From assembly GCA_949152475.1 (NCBI GenBank), contig OX424555.1, forward strand, positions 11,674,868 through 11,738,867: 64,000 nt of DNA. The letters are read 5' to 3'. The notes beneath the pieces were generated by a model. It saw only the letters and a program-made list of their open reading frames with translations, had not been told where the DNA came from and searched no databases. A program made the position numbers and the translations under genes. Shown here in pieces: positions 1 to 12,100 of this stretch. Source of the DNA: Terebella lapidaria (lineage: Eukaryota > Annelida > Polychaeta > Terebellida > Terebellidae). Numbering within the stretch: the first letter of the stretch is position 1; each line of letters begins with the position of its first letter.

Positions 1-219
1 AGATTCTACTCTGGATAAAGCTGAGGATATTTTCAGGAAGTGGAATCAAAGTTCATGAGTTGAAATAGACCTAGGTATAATCTGGATCTGTAGTTAACAT
101 ATTTTTTATTCTTATATTTCATTCAACCATTGTAGCAAAATTTAATTTTATCTACCTTACTTGATCAGTGGAATAAATTCTATTGAAGGGACTGCGTGGG
201 TGTCAGAGCAAATGATGTA

Positions 220-842
220 AAGGCCCGGTCAGACAGCCGAAAACGCATGAATCACGTAAAAAATTTGGTTAAGATTTGGTTGTGCGTGATTTTTAGTGGA
301 GAATTTGACAATTTTTGCTGAATCACGCGGTGAAAAATCACCGATGAATTGCGCAAGAACTACGGAAATGTCACGTACAAATCACTAACGAAGCACGCAC
401 TTAAGCGCAAATCAAGTGATTTTAAGTGATTGTCAGTGATTTTAAGTGAATATACGTGTTACTAGAGCGGAACATGCAATATATGTCTGTAATTCTTCAG
501 TGGAAAGTCATCGATAAACGCGATAACGGCAACAATTTCGAGACCAATCACTAATATTCTACGCATATTTCGCGCATTGTCCACGTAAGAACTACGCAAC
601 CTACCCAGAAATAACGTAAAAAAGCTTAAAACTGCGTAGTCTTACGCGAACCGATTTTTGAGCTGCTCAAAATCCGGAATCGCGTAAAATGATGATCGGG
701 CGTACAACCACATACAACCTCTGAGGTTCCACGTCTGAATAAATGATGAAATACGCAAATGACAGATGTATCGCGTAAGACTAAAATTTTGTACGAAATT
801 CATACGAAATTCATGCGTTTGGGCAGTACGTGACCGCGCCTT
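220..842. mobile_element. MITE-like element with imperfect terminal inverted repeats
   Basis: The left end reads AAGGCCCGGTCA and the right end is the inverse of AAGGCGCGGTCA; a second block, AAACGCATGAAT, also matches in inverted orientation inside each end. The interior is full of short GTGATTTTAAGTGATT-like motifs. No coding sequence is seen. I cannot assign a superfamily because no clear target duplication is visible. Confidence 0.5.
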
Positions 843-1242
843 AACGAAAATACAAATAGCAAAACAACACATTTAGCGAATTTGCAAGTAACAGCTTGTG
901 CAAATGTATATTACAGGTTTAATTTTTTGTGGATTTTAATGGACTTTCGTCCCGTTTTAGGTTTCATATTCACACATCTAATTCGGTTACTCCAATCGTT
1001 GTTGTTGTTTTTGTGCCATAATCGATCATCAAGCCATCAATTGTTACGATTATATTTCAAAGAAAACAGTATTATTTTATTAATTGTTCTCTCAATTTGA
1101 ATTGTAGTGCTGAATTTTCATTGGTTTCTATAATAGACTACGTTGTTTCATTGTATATGCTGGTCAGATTAGAATATGATTCTCTCAAAAATAAACTGAT
1201 AAACTGCTTTGAATAAACTGATTTTTTAATACAAACAAATAA

Positions 1243-1319
1243 AGTCGTTCGCACGAAGTACTACTTTGTTCGCACGAAGTACTAAGTCGTTTGCACGAAG
1301 TACTAAGTCGTTTGCACGT
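1243..1319. repeat. Short minisatellite
   Basis: About three to four tandem copies of a ~25-bp unit built on TTTGCACGAAGTACTAAGTC with small variations. Non-coding, upstream of ACTR8. Confidence 0.7.
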
Positions 1320-1814
1320 ATTCTACTTCATCATTCCTTGCGATTTCACTTAGTGGTTACAATGCAAAGAAAAAAATAATGCTGCACTGGAGCATAACAT
1401 CGTTATGTATGTTGGTCTATTCCATATTAAGTTTCCGTCATTTTGTCCTGCATTCCATTGTTCAAAGCACGCGAAGAAGGTATGATATGATATACTTTTC
1501 TTCACAAAGCATGTCTAGTTGATAAGTAAAATAATAGTGTACAATATAATCACACTCGACTCTGAAGTATCAATTATGTGAACAACAACAAAAATCCAGT
1601 TTGAAGTTAGGCATAGAAAGTCCAGCTGACTTGGTCAACAAAAAGAAAGTATTACAAAATCGGCACTATATAGTAAGCTGTACATGAATATCTATTTGAC
1701 TACAGAATTTCGTTATTTAAAGCATTGCCGAGAGGAATCTCACGTCATAACGACATAACGTCATAACGAAACGTGAGGCAATACTGGCAATGTTTAGATC
1801 CAACTTGACGTTTT

Positions 1815-2138
1815 ATGGGTCGCCGAATATTCACCGTCACATCCGATGACCATCATATTAGTGGCACTGGTTATCTTTACCAAAAAGCAGACGTGGTTGC
1901 TAGGAGCCTGAATGCAATGAATATTATAGAAGAGATGAAAATTATTGATGAATTTAACACAACTTCATACAAAACGAGATGGGGTGAGCCTTTAAAGCCA
2001 TGCATGGTTGCTAGAGGATATGTATCCTTGATTACGTCAGAAGAACACTTACTAATAAACTATAAAATCCTTAGTTGTTCACCATGTTCTGTATGTATGT
2101 GTATTATACATTGTATATTTATTTTCATGTATGAATGA
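1815..2138 (+). CDS. Hypothetical 107-aa ORF, possible terminal exon
   Basis: Open frame beginning MGRRIFTVTSDDHH and ending in TGA, followed within about 10 bases by AATAAA, as expected for a 3' exon or a small gene. The first ~75 residues look more protein-like than chance; the Cys/Ile-rich tail may not be coding. I do not recognise a family. It lies 0.9 kb upstream of ACTR8 on the same strand. It could be a chance ORF or a relic exon. Confidence 0.25.
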   Translation: MGRRIFTVTSDDHHISGTGYLYQKADVVARSLNAMNIIEEMKIIDEFNTTSYKTRWGEPLKPCMVARGYVSLITSEEHLLINYKILSCSPCSVCMCIIHCIFIFMYE

Positions 2139-2403
2139 CTGAAATAAAACAAATCAATCAAATCAAAAACATATTGATGTGACTTTTTGAATAGCTTATG
2201 AAGAAAACACACTGACGGTGAAGATGATGGCATCCTCAATATCTCAATCCCAGGATCTCAATAGACCTAACTGCCAATATATTTTCATTGTATTTTTCCC
2301 AAATTCTCATTTGAAAGATAATTCCATTTTGTAAAATAAAAAAAACAATGTGTTTGGTAACAGTACGTATGCTCTTCAGTATAGGCCTGAATAATGAAAT
2401 TTG

Positions 2404-2813
2404 GAGCGCGTTTCTTAGTCACAGGTTCATATGAACTGGTTCATGTTTTGGACCAATAAGTTGAACCAAAAATCTCAAACTTGCACCAAATCTCAAAAAG
2501 ATGAACCAAATACAAACTGGTTCACATGAACTTTTCCTGTGAAACGTGCAGGTTCATATGAACCACTTCTCAAATGTTGGAACTCCTACATGCATTGTTG
2601 ACTTTCTAAAAATATAAAAAATCCCCATAGCAACCATTGATGTGAACAATGGGCAATTGTCTTTACTTCTACAAATTCTGAGCAGTTATAGGTCCAAGTG
2701 TCCACTGGTTCAACTTTTTGTGATTTGGTCCAACTTTTACTTGAACCAGTTCATATGAACCTTTTCTATGAAACGCGCAGGTTCATATGAACCAGTGCTT
2801 GTGAAATGCGCTC
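2404..2813. mobile_element. MITE with palindromic GGTTCATATGAACC motifs
   Basis: The ends are inverted copies of GAGCGC(G/A)TTTC, each followed by the self-complementary motif GGTTCATATGAACC. TTG directly flanks both ends, compatible with a 3-bp target duplication (as in PIF/Harbinger-type elements), but three bases is weak evidence. Non-coding. Confidence 0.55.
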
Positions 2814-2933
2814 TTGAATATGTGACTGACTTTACTTGGGTTCCAAACATCATATGTAACAGTGTGTAACGGACCTTCACGTTTGATTCAATCAGTAGGT
2901 CCAATGTTAAAGCAGCACAGACCACAAAGAAAT

Positions 2934-2940
2934 TGACGTC
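2934..2940 (+). promoter_or_regulatory. CRE-like TGACGTC upstream of the ACTR8 start
   Basis: TGACGTC lies about 107 bases before the ACTR8 ATG, in the expected promoter/5'UTR region. It resembles a half-extended CREB/ATF site. No TATA box is obvious. Single-motif evidence only. Confidence 0.25.
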
Positions 2941-3046
2941 GGTATTTAGTTAGAATCTACAATCGTTTCAGAATATAATCGTTTCAGATATTCTGAAACA
3001 TCTACAAACTTTGAATTTTCCTTGTATTGTGTTTGTTGAAATAATC

Positions 3047-3106
3047 ATGCCACCTCCCGGAGGCAAGAAGCCATTTTCACAGGCTTTGCCCGAGCCAGCG
3101 CTAGAG
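3047..3106 (+). CDS. ACTR8: ACTR8 exon 1
   Basis: ATG followed by 20 codons (MPPPGGKKPFSQALPEPALE) and a GTAAAT donor, phase 0. It joins in phase with the 46969 exon, which starts PIQGSAIVVIHPG. The KKP...ALPE pattern parallels the N-terminus of vertebrate ARP8. Being short, it is the least certain exon; a transcript would settle it. Confidence 0.72.
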
Positions 3107-6100
3107 GTAAATTGGCATTTTTGCATAAACACTTAACTAGTTGTGTTACCAACACGTGGGCGATAAAAGGGGATACCGCAATCAATACCGGGATACCGGT
3201 ACAAATTCATTGATTGTTTGTCAAATGTGTATCCCCTATGTCCTCTCGGTATATAGATGAGGCCTAGAGGGAACAGTTGTGGAAGATTTCGATTTATTTG
3301 TTGAAAAGATGTGTAATCGATTTCCGTCCCGAGGGTGAATTAGCACTATTCACGGGCAGATCTGTTATTGGGCTGAACTAAGGCTCGCGTGAAGTTAGCT
3401 ACTTGTTACTAGTTCCTTATTCAAATCGAATAAGTAACCAGGAGCTGGCTACTTGTTCAGTCTGGCTACTTATTCAGACATAATTTCATGATGAATCAAG
3501 ACTTGAGTGGCACTGCTGAATGTATCAGTACTATCACCATTCGACCTGGTAAAATATTTTTGGTATATCTAGATCTGCTTATCAGTACGCGAAATATACT
3601 TTTTTGCTTTATTGTAGGTGTGGTACCACCCCCCCCCATCCCCTCATCCCACCCCCTGCTATGCCCCACGAAGTGTTGTGTGGCTGGTGATGCCTGTTAT
3701 CTTTAGTGTATCAGGACCCAACGCTAGTTCAAAGCTGGCCATTTGTCCATTTTAACATAACTTTTTTTATATTCTAATTCTTGAGCCACCTCAAACAAAT
3801 CCTATACTAGTTCGAAGATACATATTAGATATATCAATCAGCATTAGTCCAAGACTGGCTCAAGATTCTATTCTCGAGGTATGACCCATTGAAATGAAAA
3901 CTTAAGGAAGTTGGGTTTTTTTTTCGAATTCGACCAACTTTACGTATTTTCTGACAAAATCCTAATCCTTGAGCCACCCTAACTAATATATTTCTTTGAA
4001 GCAACATATTAGAAGTATCAATCAGCATTAGTTCAAGACTGGCTCAAGATTTCGTTTGCGAGATATGAGCCATTGAAATAAGAACTTAGCAAAATTCACT
4101 TTTTGGGTATATTGACCAACTTTACATATTTTCTGACAAAATCCTAATCCTTGAGCCACCCTAACTAATATATTTCTTTGAAGCAACATATTAGAAGTAT
4201 CATTCAGCATTAGTTCAAGACTGGCTCAAGATTTCGTTTCCGAGATATGACCCATTGAAATAAAAACTTAGCAAAATTCACGTTTTGGGGATTTTGACCA
4301 ACTTTACATATTTTCTGACAAAATCCTAATCCTTGAGCCACCCTAACTGATATACTACTTTGAAGCAACATATTAGAAGTATCAATCAGCATTAGTTCAA
4401 GACTGGCTCAAGATTTCGTTTCCGAGATATGACGCATTGAAATAAAAACTTAGCAAAATTCACTTTTTGGGGATTTTGACCAACTTTACATATTTTCTGA
4501 CAAAATCCTAATCCTTGAGCCACCCTAACTAATATATTACTTTGAAGCAACATATTAGAAGTATCAAGCAGCATTAGTTCAAGACTGGCTCGAGATTTCG
4601 TTTCCGAGATATGACGCATTGAAATAAAAACTTAACAAAATTCACTTTTTGGGTATTTGGACCAACTTTATATATTTTCTGACAAAATCCTAATCCTTGA
4701 GCCACCCTAACTAATATATTTCTTTGAAGCAACATATTAGAAGTATCATTCAGCATTAGTTCAAGACTGGCTCAAGATTTCGTTTCCGAGATATGACCCA
4801 TTGAAATAAAAACTTAGCAAAATTCACGTTTTGGGGATTTTGACCAACTTTACATATTTTCTGACAAAATCCTAATCCTTGAGCCACCCTAACTGATATA
4901 TTACTTTGAAGCAACATATTAGAAGTATCAATCAGCATTAGTTCAAGACTGGCTCAAGATTTCATTTCCGAGATATGACGCATTGAAATAAAAACTTAGC
5001 AAAATTCACTTTTTGGGTATATTGACCAACTTTACATATTTTCTGACAAAATCCTAATCCTTGAGCCACCCTAACTAATATATTTCTTTGAAGCAACATA
5101 TTAGAAGTATCAATCAGCATTAGTTCAAGACTGGCTCAAGATTTCGTTTCTGAGATATGACGCATTGAAATAAAAACTTAGCAAAATTCCTTTTTGGGTA
5201 TTTGGACCAACTTTACATATTTTCTGACAAAATCCTAATCCTTGAGCCACCCTAACTAATATATTACTTTGAAGCAACATATTGGAAGTATCAATCAGCA
5301 TTAGTTCAAGACTGGCTCAAGATTTCGCTTGCGAGATATGACGCATTGAAATAAGAACTTAGCAAAATTCACTTTTTGGGGTATTTGACCAACTTTACAT
5401 ATTTTCTGACAAAATCCTAATCCTTGAGCCACCCTAACTAATATATTACTTTGAAGCAACATATTAGAGGTATCAAGCAGCATTAGTTCAAGACTGGCTC
5501 AAGATTTCGTTTCCGAGATATGACGCATTGAAATAAAAACTTAGCAAAATTCACTTTTTGGGGATTTTGACCAACTTTACAAATTTTCTGACAGAATCCT
5601 AATCCTTGAGCCACCCCAACTAATATACTACCTTGAAGCAACATATTAGAAGTATCAATCAGCATTAGTTCAAGACTGGCTCAAGATTTCGTTTCCGAGA
5701 TATGACGCATTGAAATAAAAACTTAGCAAAATTCACTTTTTGGGTATTTGGACCAACTTTACATATTTTCTGACCAAATCCTAATCCTTGAGCCACCCTA
5801 ACTAATATATTTCTTTGAAGCAACATATTAGAAATATCATTCAGCATTAGTTCAAGACTGGCTCAAGATTTCGTTTCCGAGATATGACGCATTGAAATAA
5901 AAACTTAACAAAATTCACTTTTTGGGTATTTGGACCAACTTTACATATTTTCTGACAAAATCCTAATCCTTGAGCCACCCCAACTAATATATAACTTTGA
6001 AGCAACATATTAGAAGTATCAATCAGCATTAGTTCAAGACTGGCTCAAGATTTCGTTTGCGAGATATGAGCCATTGAAATAAGAACTTAGCAAAATTCAC

Positions 6101-9100
6101 TTTTTGGGTATATTGACCAACTTTACATATTTTCTGACAAAATCCTAATCCTTGAGCCACCCTAACTAATATATTTCTTTGAAGCAACATATTAGAAGTA
6201 TCATTCAGCATTAGTTCAAGACTGGCTCAAGATTTCGTTTCCGAGATATGACCCATTGAAATAAAAACTTAGCAAAATTCACGTTTTGGGGATTTTGACC
6301 AACTTTACATATTTTCTGACAAAATCCTAATCCTTGAGCCACCCTAACTGATATACTACTTTGAAGCAACATATTAGAAGTATCAATCAGCATTAGTTCA
6401 AGACTGGCTCAAGATTTCGTTTCCGAGATATGACGCATTGAAATAAAAACTTAACAAAATTCACTTTTTGGGTATTTGGACCAACTTTATATATTTTCTG
6501 ACAAAATCCTAATCCTTGAGCCACCCTAACTAATATATTTCTTTGAAGCAACATATTAGAAGTATCATTCAGCATTAGTTCAAGACTGGCTCAAGATTTC
6601 GTTTCCGAGATATGACCCATTGAAATAAAAACTTAGCAAAATTCACGTTTTGGGGATTTTGACCAACTTTACATATTTTCTGACAAAATCCTAATCCTTG
6701 AGCCACCCTAACTGATATATTACTTTGAAGCAACATATTAGAAGTATCAATCAGCATTAGTTCAAGACTGGCTCAAGATTTCATTTCCGAGATATGACGC
6801 ATTGAAATAAAAACTTAGCAAAATTCACTTTTTGGGTATATTGACCAACTTTACATATTTTCTGACAAAATCCTAATCCTTGAGCCACCCTAACTAATAT
6901 ATTTCTTTGAAGGAACATATTAGAAGTATCAATCAGCATTAGTTCAAGACTGGCTCAAGATTTCGTTTCTGAGATATGACGCATTGAAATAAAAACTTAG
7001 CAAAATTCCTTTTTGGGTATTTGGACCAACTTTACATATTTTCTGACAAAATCCTAATCCTTGAGCCACCCTAACTAATATATTACTTTGAAGCAACATA
7101 TTGGAAGTATCAATCAGCATTAGTTCAAGACTGGCTCAAGATTTCGCTTGCGAGATATGACGCATTGAAATAAAAACTTAGCAAAATTCACTTTTTGGGG
7201 TATTTGACCAACTTTACATATTTTCTGACAAAATCCTAATCCTTGAGCCACCCTAACTAATATATTACTTTGAAGCAACATATTAGAGGTATCAAGCAGC
7301 ATTAGTTCAAGACTGGCTCAAGATTTCGTTTCCGAGATATGACGCATTGAAATAAAAACTTAGCAAAATTCACTTTTTGGGTATTTTGACCAACTTTACA
7401 AATTTTCTGACAGAATCCTAATCCTTGAGCCACCCCAACTAATATACTACCTTGAAGCAACATATTAGAAGTATCAATCAGCATTAGTTCAAGACTGGCT
7501 CAAGATTTCGTTTCCGAGATATGACGCATTGAAATAAAAACTTAGCAAAATTCACTTTTTGGGTATTTGGACCAACTTTACATATTTTCTGACCAAATCC
7601 TAATCCTTGAGCCACCCTAACTAATATATTTCTTTGAAGCAACATATTAGAAATATCATTCAGCATTAGTTCAAGACTGGCTCAAGATTTCGTTTCCGAG
7701 ATATGACGCATTGAAATAAAAACTTAACAAAATTCACTTTTTGGGTATTTGGACCAACTTTACATATTTTCTGACAAAATCCTAATCCTTGAGCCACCCC
7801 AACTAATATATAACTTTGAAGCAACATATTAGAAGTATCAATCAGCATTAGTTCAAGACTGGCTCAAGATTTCGTTTGCGAGATATGAGCCATTGAAATA
7901 AGAACTTAGCAAAATTCACTTTTTGGGTATATTGACCAACTTTACATATTTTCTGACAAAATCCTAATCCTTGAGCCACCCTAACTAATATATTTCTTTG
8001 AAGCAACATATTAGAAGTATCATTCAGCATTAGTTCAAGACTGGCTCAAGATTTCGTTTCCGAGATATGACCCATTGAAATAAAAACTTAGCAAAATTCA
8101 CGTTTTGGGGATTTTGACCAACTTTACATATTTTCTGACAAAATCCTAATCCTTGAGCCACCCTAACTGATATACTACTTTGAAGCAACATATTAGAAGT
8201 ATCAATCAGCATTAGTTCAAGACTGGCTCAAGATTTCGTTTCCGAGATATGACGCATTGAAATAAAAACTTAACAAAATTCACTTTTTGGGTATTTGGAC
8301 CAACTTTATATATTTTCTGACAAAATCCTAATCCTTGAGCCACCCTAACTAATATATTACTTTGAAGCAACATATTAGAAGTATCAAGCAGCATTAGTTC
8401 AAGACTGGCTCAAGATTTCGTTTCCGAGATATGACGCATTGAAATAAAAACTTAACAAAATTCACTTTTTGGGTATTTGGACCAACTTTATATATTTTCT
8501 GACAAAATCCTAATCCTTGAGCCACCCTAACTAATATATTTCTTTGAAGCAACATATTAGAAGTATCATTCAGCATTAGTTCAAGACTGGCTCAAGATTT
8601 CGTTTCCGAGATATGACCCATTGAAATAAAAACTTAGCAAAATTCACGTTTTGGGGATTTTGACCAACTTTACATATTTTCTGACAAAATCCTAATCCTT
8701 GAGCCACCCTAACTGATATATTACTTTGAAGCAACATATTAGAAGTATCAATCAGCATTAGTTCAAGACTGGCTCAAGATTTCATTTCCGAGATATGACG
8801 CATTGAAATAAAAACTTAGCAAAATTCACTTTTTGGGTATATTGACCAACTTTACATATTTTCTGACAAAATCCTAATCCTTGAGCCACCCTAACTAATA
8901 TATTTCTTTGAAGCAACATATTAGAAGTATCAATCAGCATTAGTTCAAGACTGGCTCAAGATTTCGTTTCTGAGATATGACGCATTGAAATAAAAACTTA
9001 GCAAAATTCCTTTTTGGGTATTTGGACCAACTTTACATATTTTCTGACAAAATCCTAATCCTTGAGCCACCCTAACTAATATATTACTTTGAAGCAACAT

Positions 9101-12100
9101 ATTGGAAGTATCAATCAGCATTAGTTCAAGACTGGCTCAAGATTTCGCTTGCGAGATATGACGCATTGAAATAAAAACTTAGCAAAATTCACTTTTTGGG
9201 GTATTTGACCAACTTTACATATTTTCTGACAAAATCCTAATCCTTGAGCCACCCTAACTAATATATTACTTTGAAGCAACATATTAGAGGTATCAAGCAG
9301 CATTAGTTCAAGACTGGCTCAAGATTTCGTTTCCGAGATATGACGCATTGAAATAAAAACTTAGCAAAATTCACTTTTTGGGTATTTTAACCAACTTTAC
9401 AAATTTTCTGACAGAATCCTAATCCTTGAGCCACCCTAACTAATATATTTCTTTGAAGCAACATATTAGAAATATCATTCAGCATTAGTTCAAGACTGGC
9501 TCAAGATTTCGTTTCCGAGATATGACGCATTGAAATAAAAACTTAACAAAATTCACTTTTTGGGTATTTGGACCAACTTTACATATTTTCTGACAAAATC
9601 CTAATCCTTGAGCCACCCCAACTAATATATAACTTTGAAGCAACATATTAGAAGTATCAATCAGCATTAGTTCAAGACTGGCTCAAGATTTCGTTTGCGA
9701 GATATGAGCCATTGAAATAAGAACTTAGCAAAATTCACTTTTTGGGTATATTGACCAACTTTACATATTTTCTGACAAAATCCTAATCCTTGAGCCACCC
9801 TAACTAATATATTTCTTTGAAGCAACATATTAGAAGTATCATTCAGCATTAGTTCAAGACTGGCTCAAGATTTCGTTTCCGAGATATGACCCATTGAAAT
9901 AAAAACTTAGCAAAATTCACGTTTTGGGGATTTTGACCAACTTTACATATTTTCTGACAAAATCCTAATCCTTGAGCCACCCTAACTGATATACTACTTT
10001 GAAGCAACATATTAGAAGTATCAATCAGCATTAGTTCAAGACTGGCTCAAGATTTCGTTTCCGAGATATGACGCATTGAAATAAAAACTTAGCAAAATTC
10101 ACTTTTTGGGGATTTTGACCAACTTTACATATTTTCTGACAAAATCCTAATCCTTGAGCCACCCTAACTAATATATTACTTTGAAGCAACATATTAGAAG
10201 TATCAAGCAGCATTAGTTCAAGACTGGCTCAAGATTTCGTTTCCGAGATATGACGCATTGAAATAAAAACTTAACAAAATTCACTTTTTGGGTATTTGGA
10301 CCAACTTTATATATTTTCTGACAAAATCCTAATCCTTGAGCCACCCTAACTAATATATTTCTTTGAAGCAACATATTAGAAGTATCATTCAGCATTAGTT
10401 CAAGACTGGCTCAAGATTTCGTTTCCGAGATATGACCCATTGAAATAAAAACTTAGCAAAATTCACGTTTTGGGGATTTTGACCAACTTTACATATTTTC
10501 TGACAAAATCCTAATCCTTGAGCCACCCTAACTGATATATTACTTTGAAGCAACATATTAGAAGTATCAATCAGCATTAGTTCAAGACTGGCTCAAGATT
10601 TCATTTCCGAGATATGACGCATTGAAATAAAAACTTAGCAAAATTCACTTTTTGGGTATATTGACCAACTTTACATATTTTCTGACAAAATCCTAATCCT
10701 TGAGCCACCCTAACTAATATATTTCTTTGAAGCAACATATTAGAAGTATCAATCAGCATTAGTTCAAGACTGGCTCAAGATTTCGTTTCTGAGATATGAC
10801 GCATTGAAATAAAAACTTAGCAAAATTCCTTATTGGGTATTTGGACCAACTTCACATATTTTCTGACAAAATCCTAATCCTTGAGCCACCCTAACTAATA
10901 TATTACTTTGAAGCAACATATTGGAAGTATCAATCAGCATTAGTTCAAGACTGGCTCAAGATTTCGCTTGCGAGATATGACGCATTGAAATAAAAACTTA
11001 GCAAAATTCACTTTTTGGGGTATTTGACCAACTTTACATATTTTCTGACAAAATCCTAATCCTTGAGCCACCCTAACTAATATATTACTTTGAAGCAACA
11101 TATTAGAGGTATCAAGCAGCATTAGTTCAAGACTGGCTCAAGATTTCGTTTCCGAGATATGACGCATTGAAATAAAAACTTACCAAAATTCACTTTTTGG
11201 GTATTTGGACCAACTTTACATATTTTCTGACCAAATCCTAATCCTTGAGCCACCCCAACTAATATACTACCTTGAAGCAACATATTAGAAGTATCAATCA
11301 GCATTAGTTCAAGACTGGCTCAAGATTTCGTTTCCGAGATATGACGCATTGAAATAAAAACTTAACAAAATTCACTTTTTGGGTATTTGGACCAACTTTA
11401 TATATTTTCTGACCAAATCCTAATCCTTGAGCCACCCTAACTAATATATTTCTTTGAAGCAACATATTAGAAATATCATTCAGCATTAGTTCAAGACTGG
11501 CTCAAGATTTCGTTTCCGAGATATGACGCATTGAAATAAAAACTTAACAAAATTCACTTTTTGGGTATTTGGACCAACTTTACATATTTTCTGACAAAAT
11601 CCTAATCCTTGAGCCACCCCAACTAATATATAACTTTGAAGCAACATATTAGAAGTATCAATCAGCATTAGTTCAAGACTGGCTCAAGATTTCGTTTGCG
11701 AGATATGAGCCATTGAAATAAGAACTTAGCAAAATTCACTTTTTGGGTATATTGACCAACTTTACATATTTTCTGACAAAATCCTAATCCTTGAGCCACC
11801 CTAACTAATATATTTCTTTGAAGCAACATATTAGAAGTATCATTCAGCATTAGTTCAAGACTGGCTCAAGATTTCGTTTCCGAGATATGACGCATTGAAA
11901 TATAACTTAGCAAAACTTTACATATTTTCTGACAAAATCCTAATCCTTGAGCCACCCTAACTGATATACTACTTTGAAGCAACATATTAGAAGTATCAAT
12001 CAGCATTAGTTCAAGACTGGCTCAAGATTTCGTTTCCGAGATATGACACATTGAAATAAAAACTTAGCAAAATTCCTTTTTGGGTATTTGGACCAACTTT

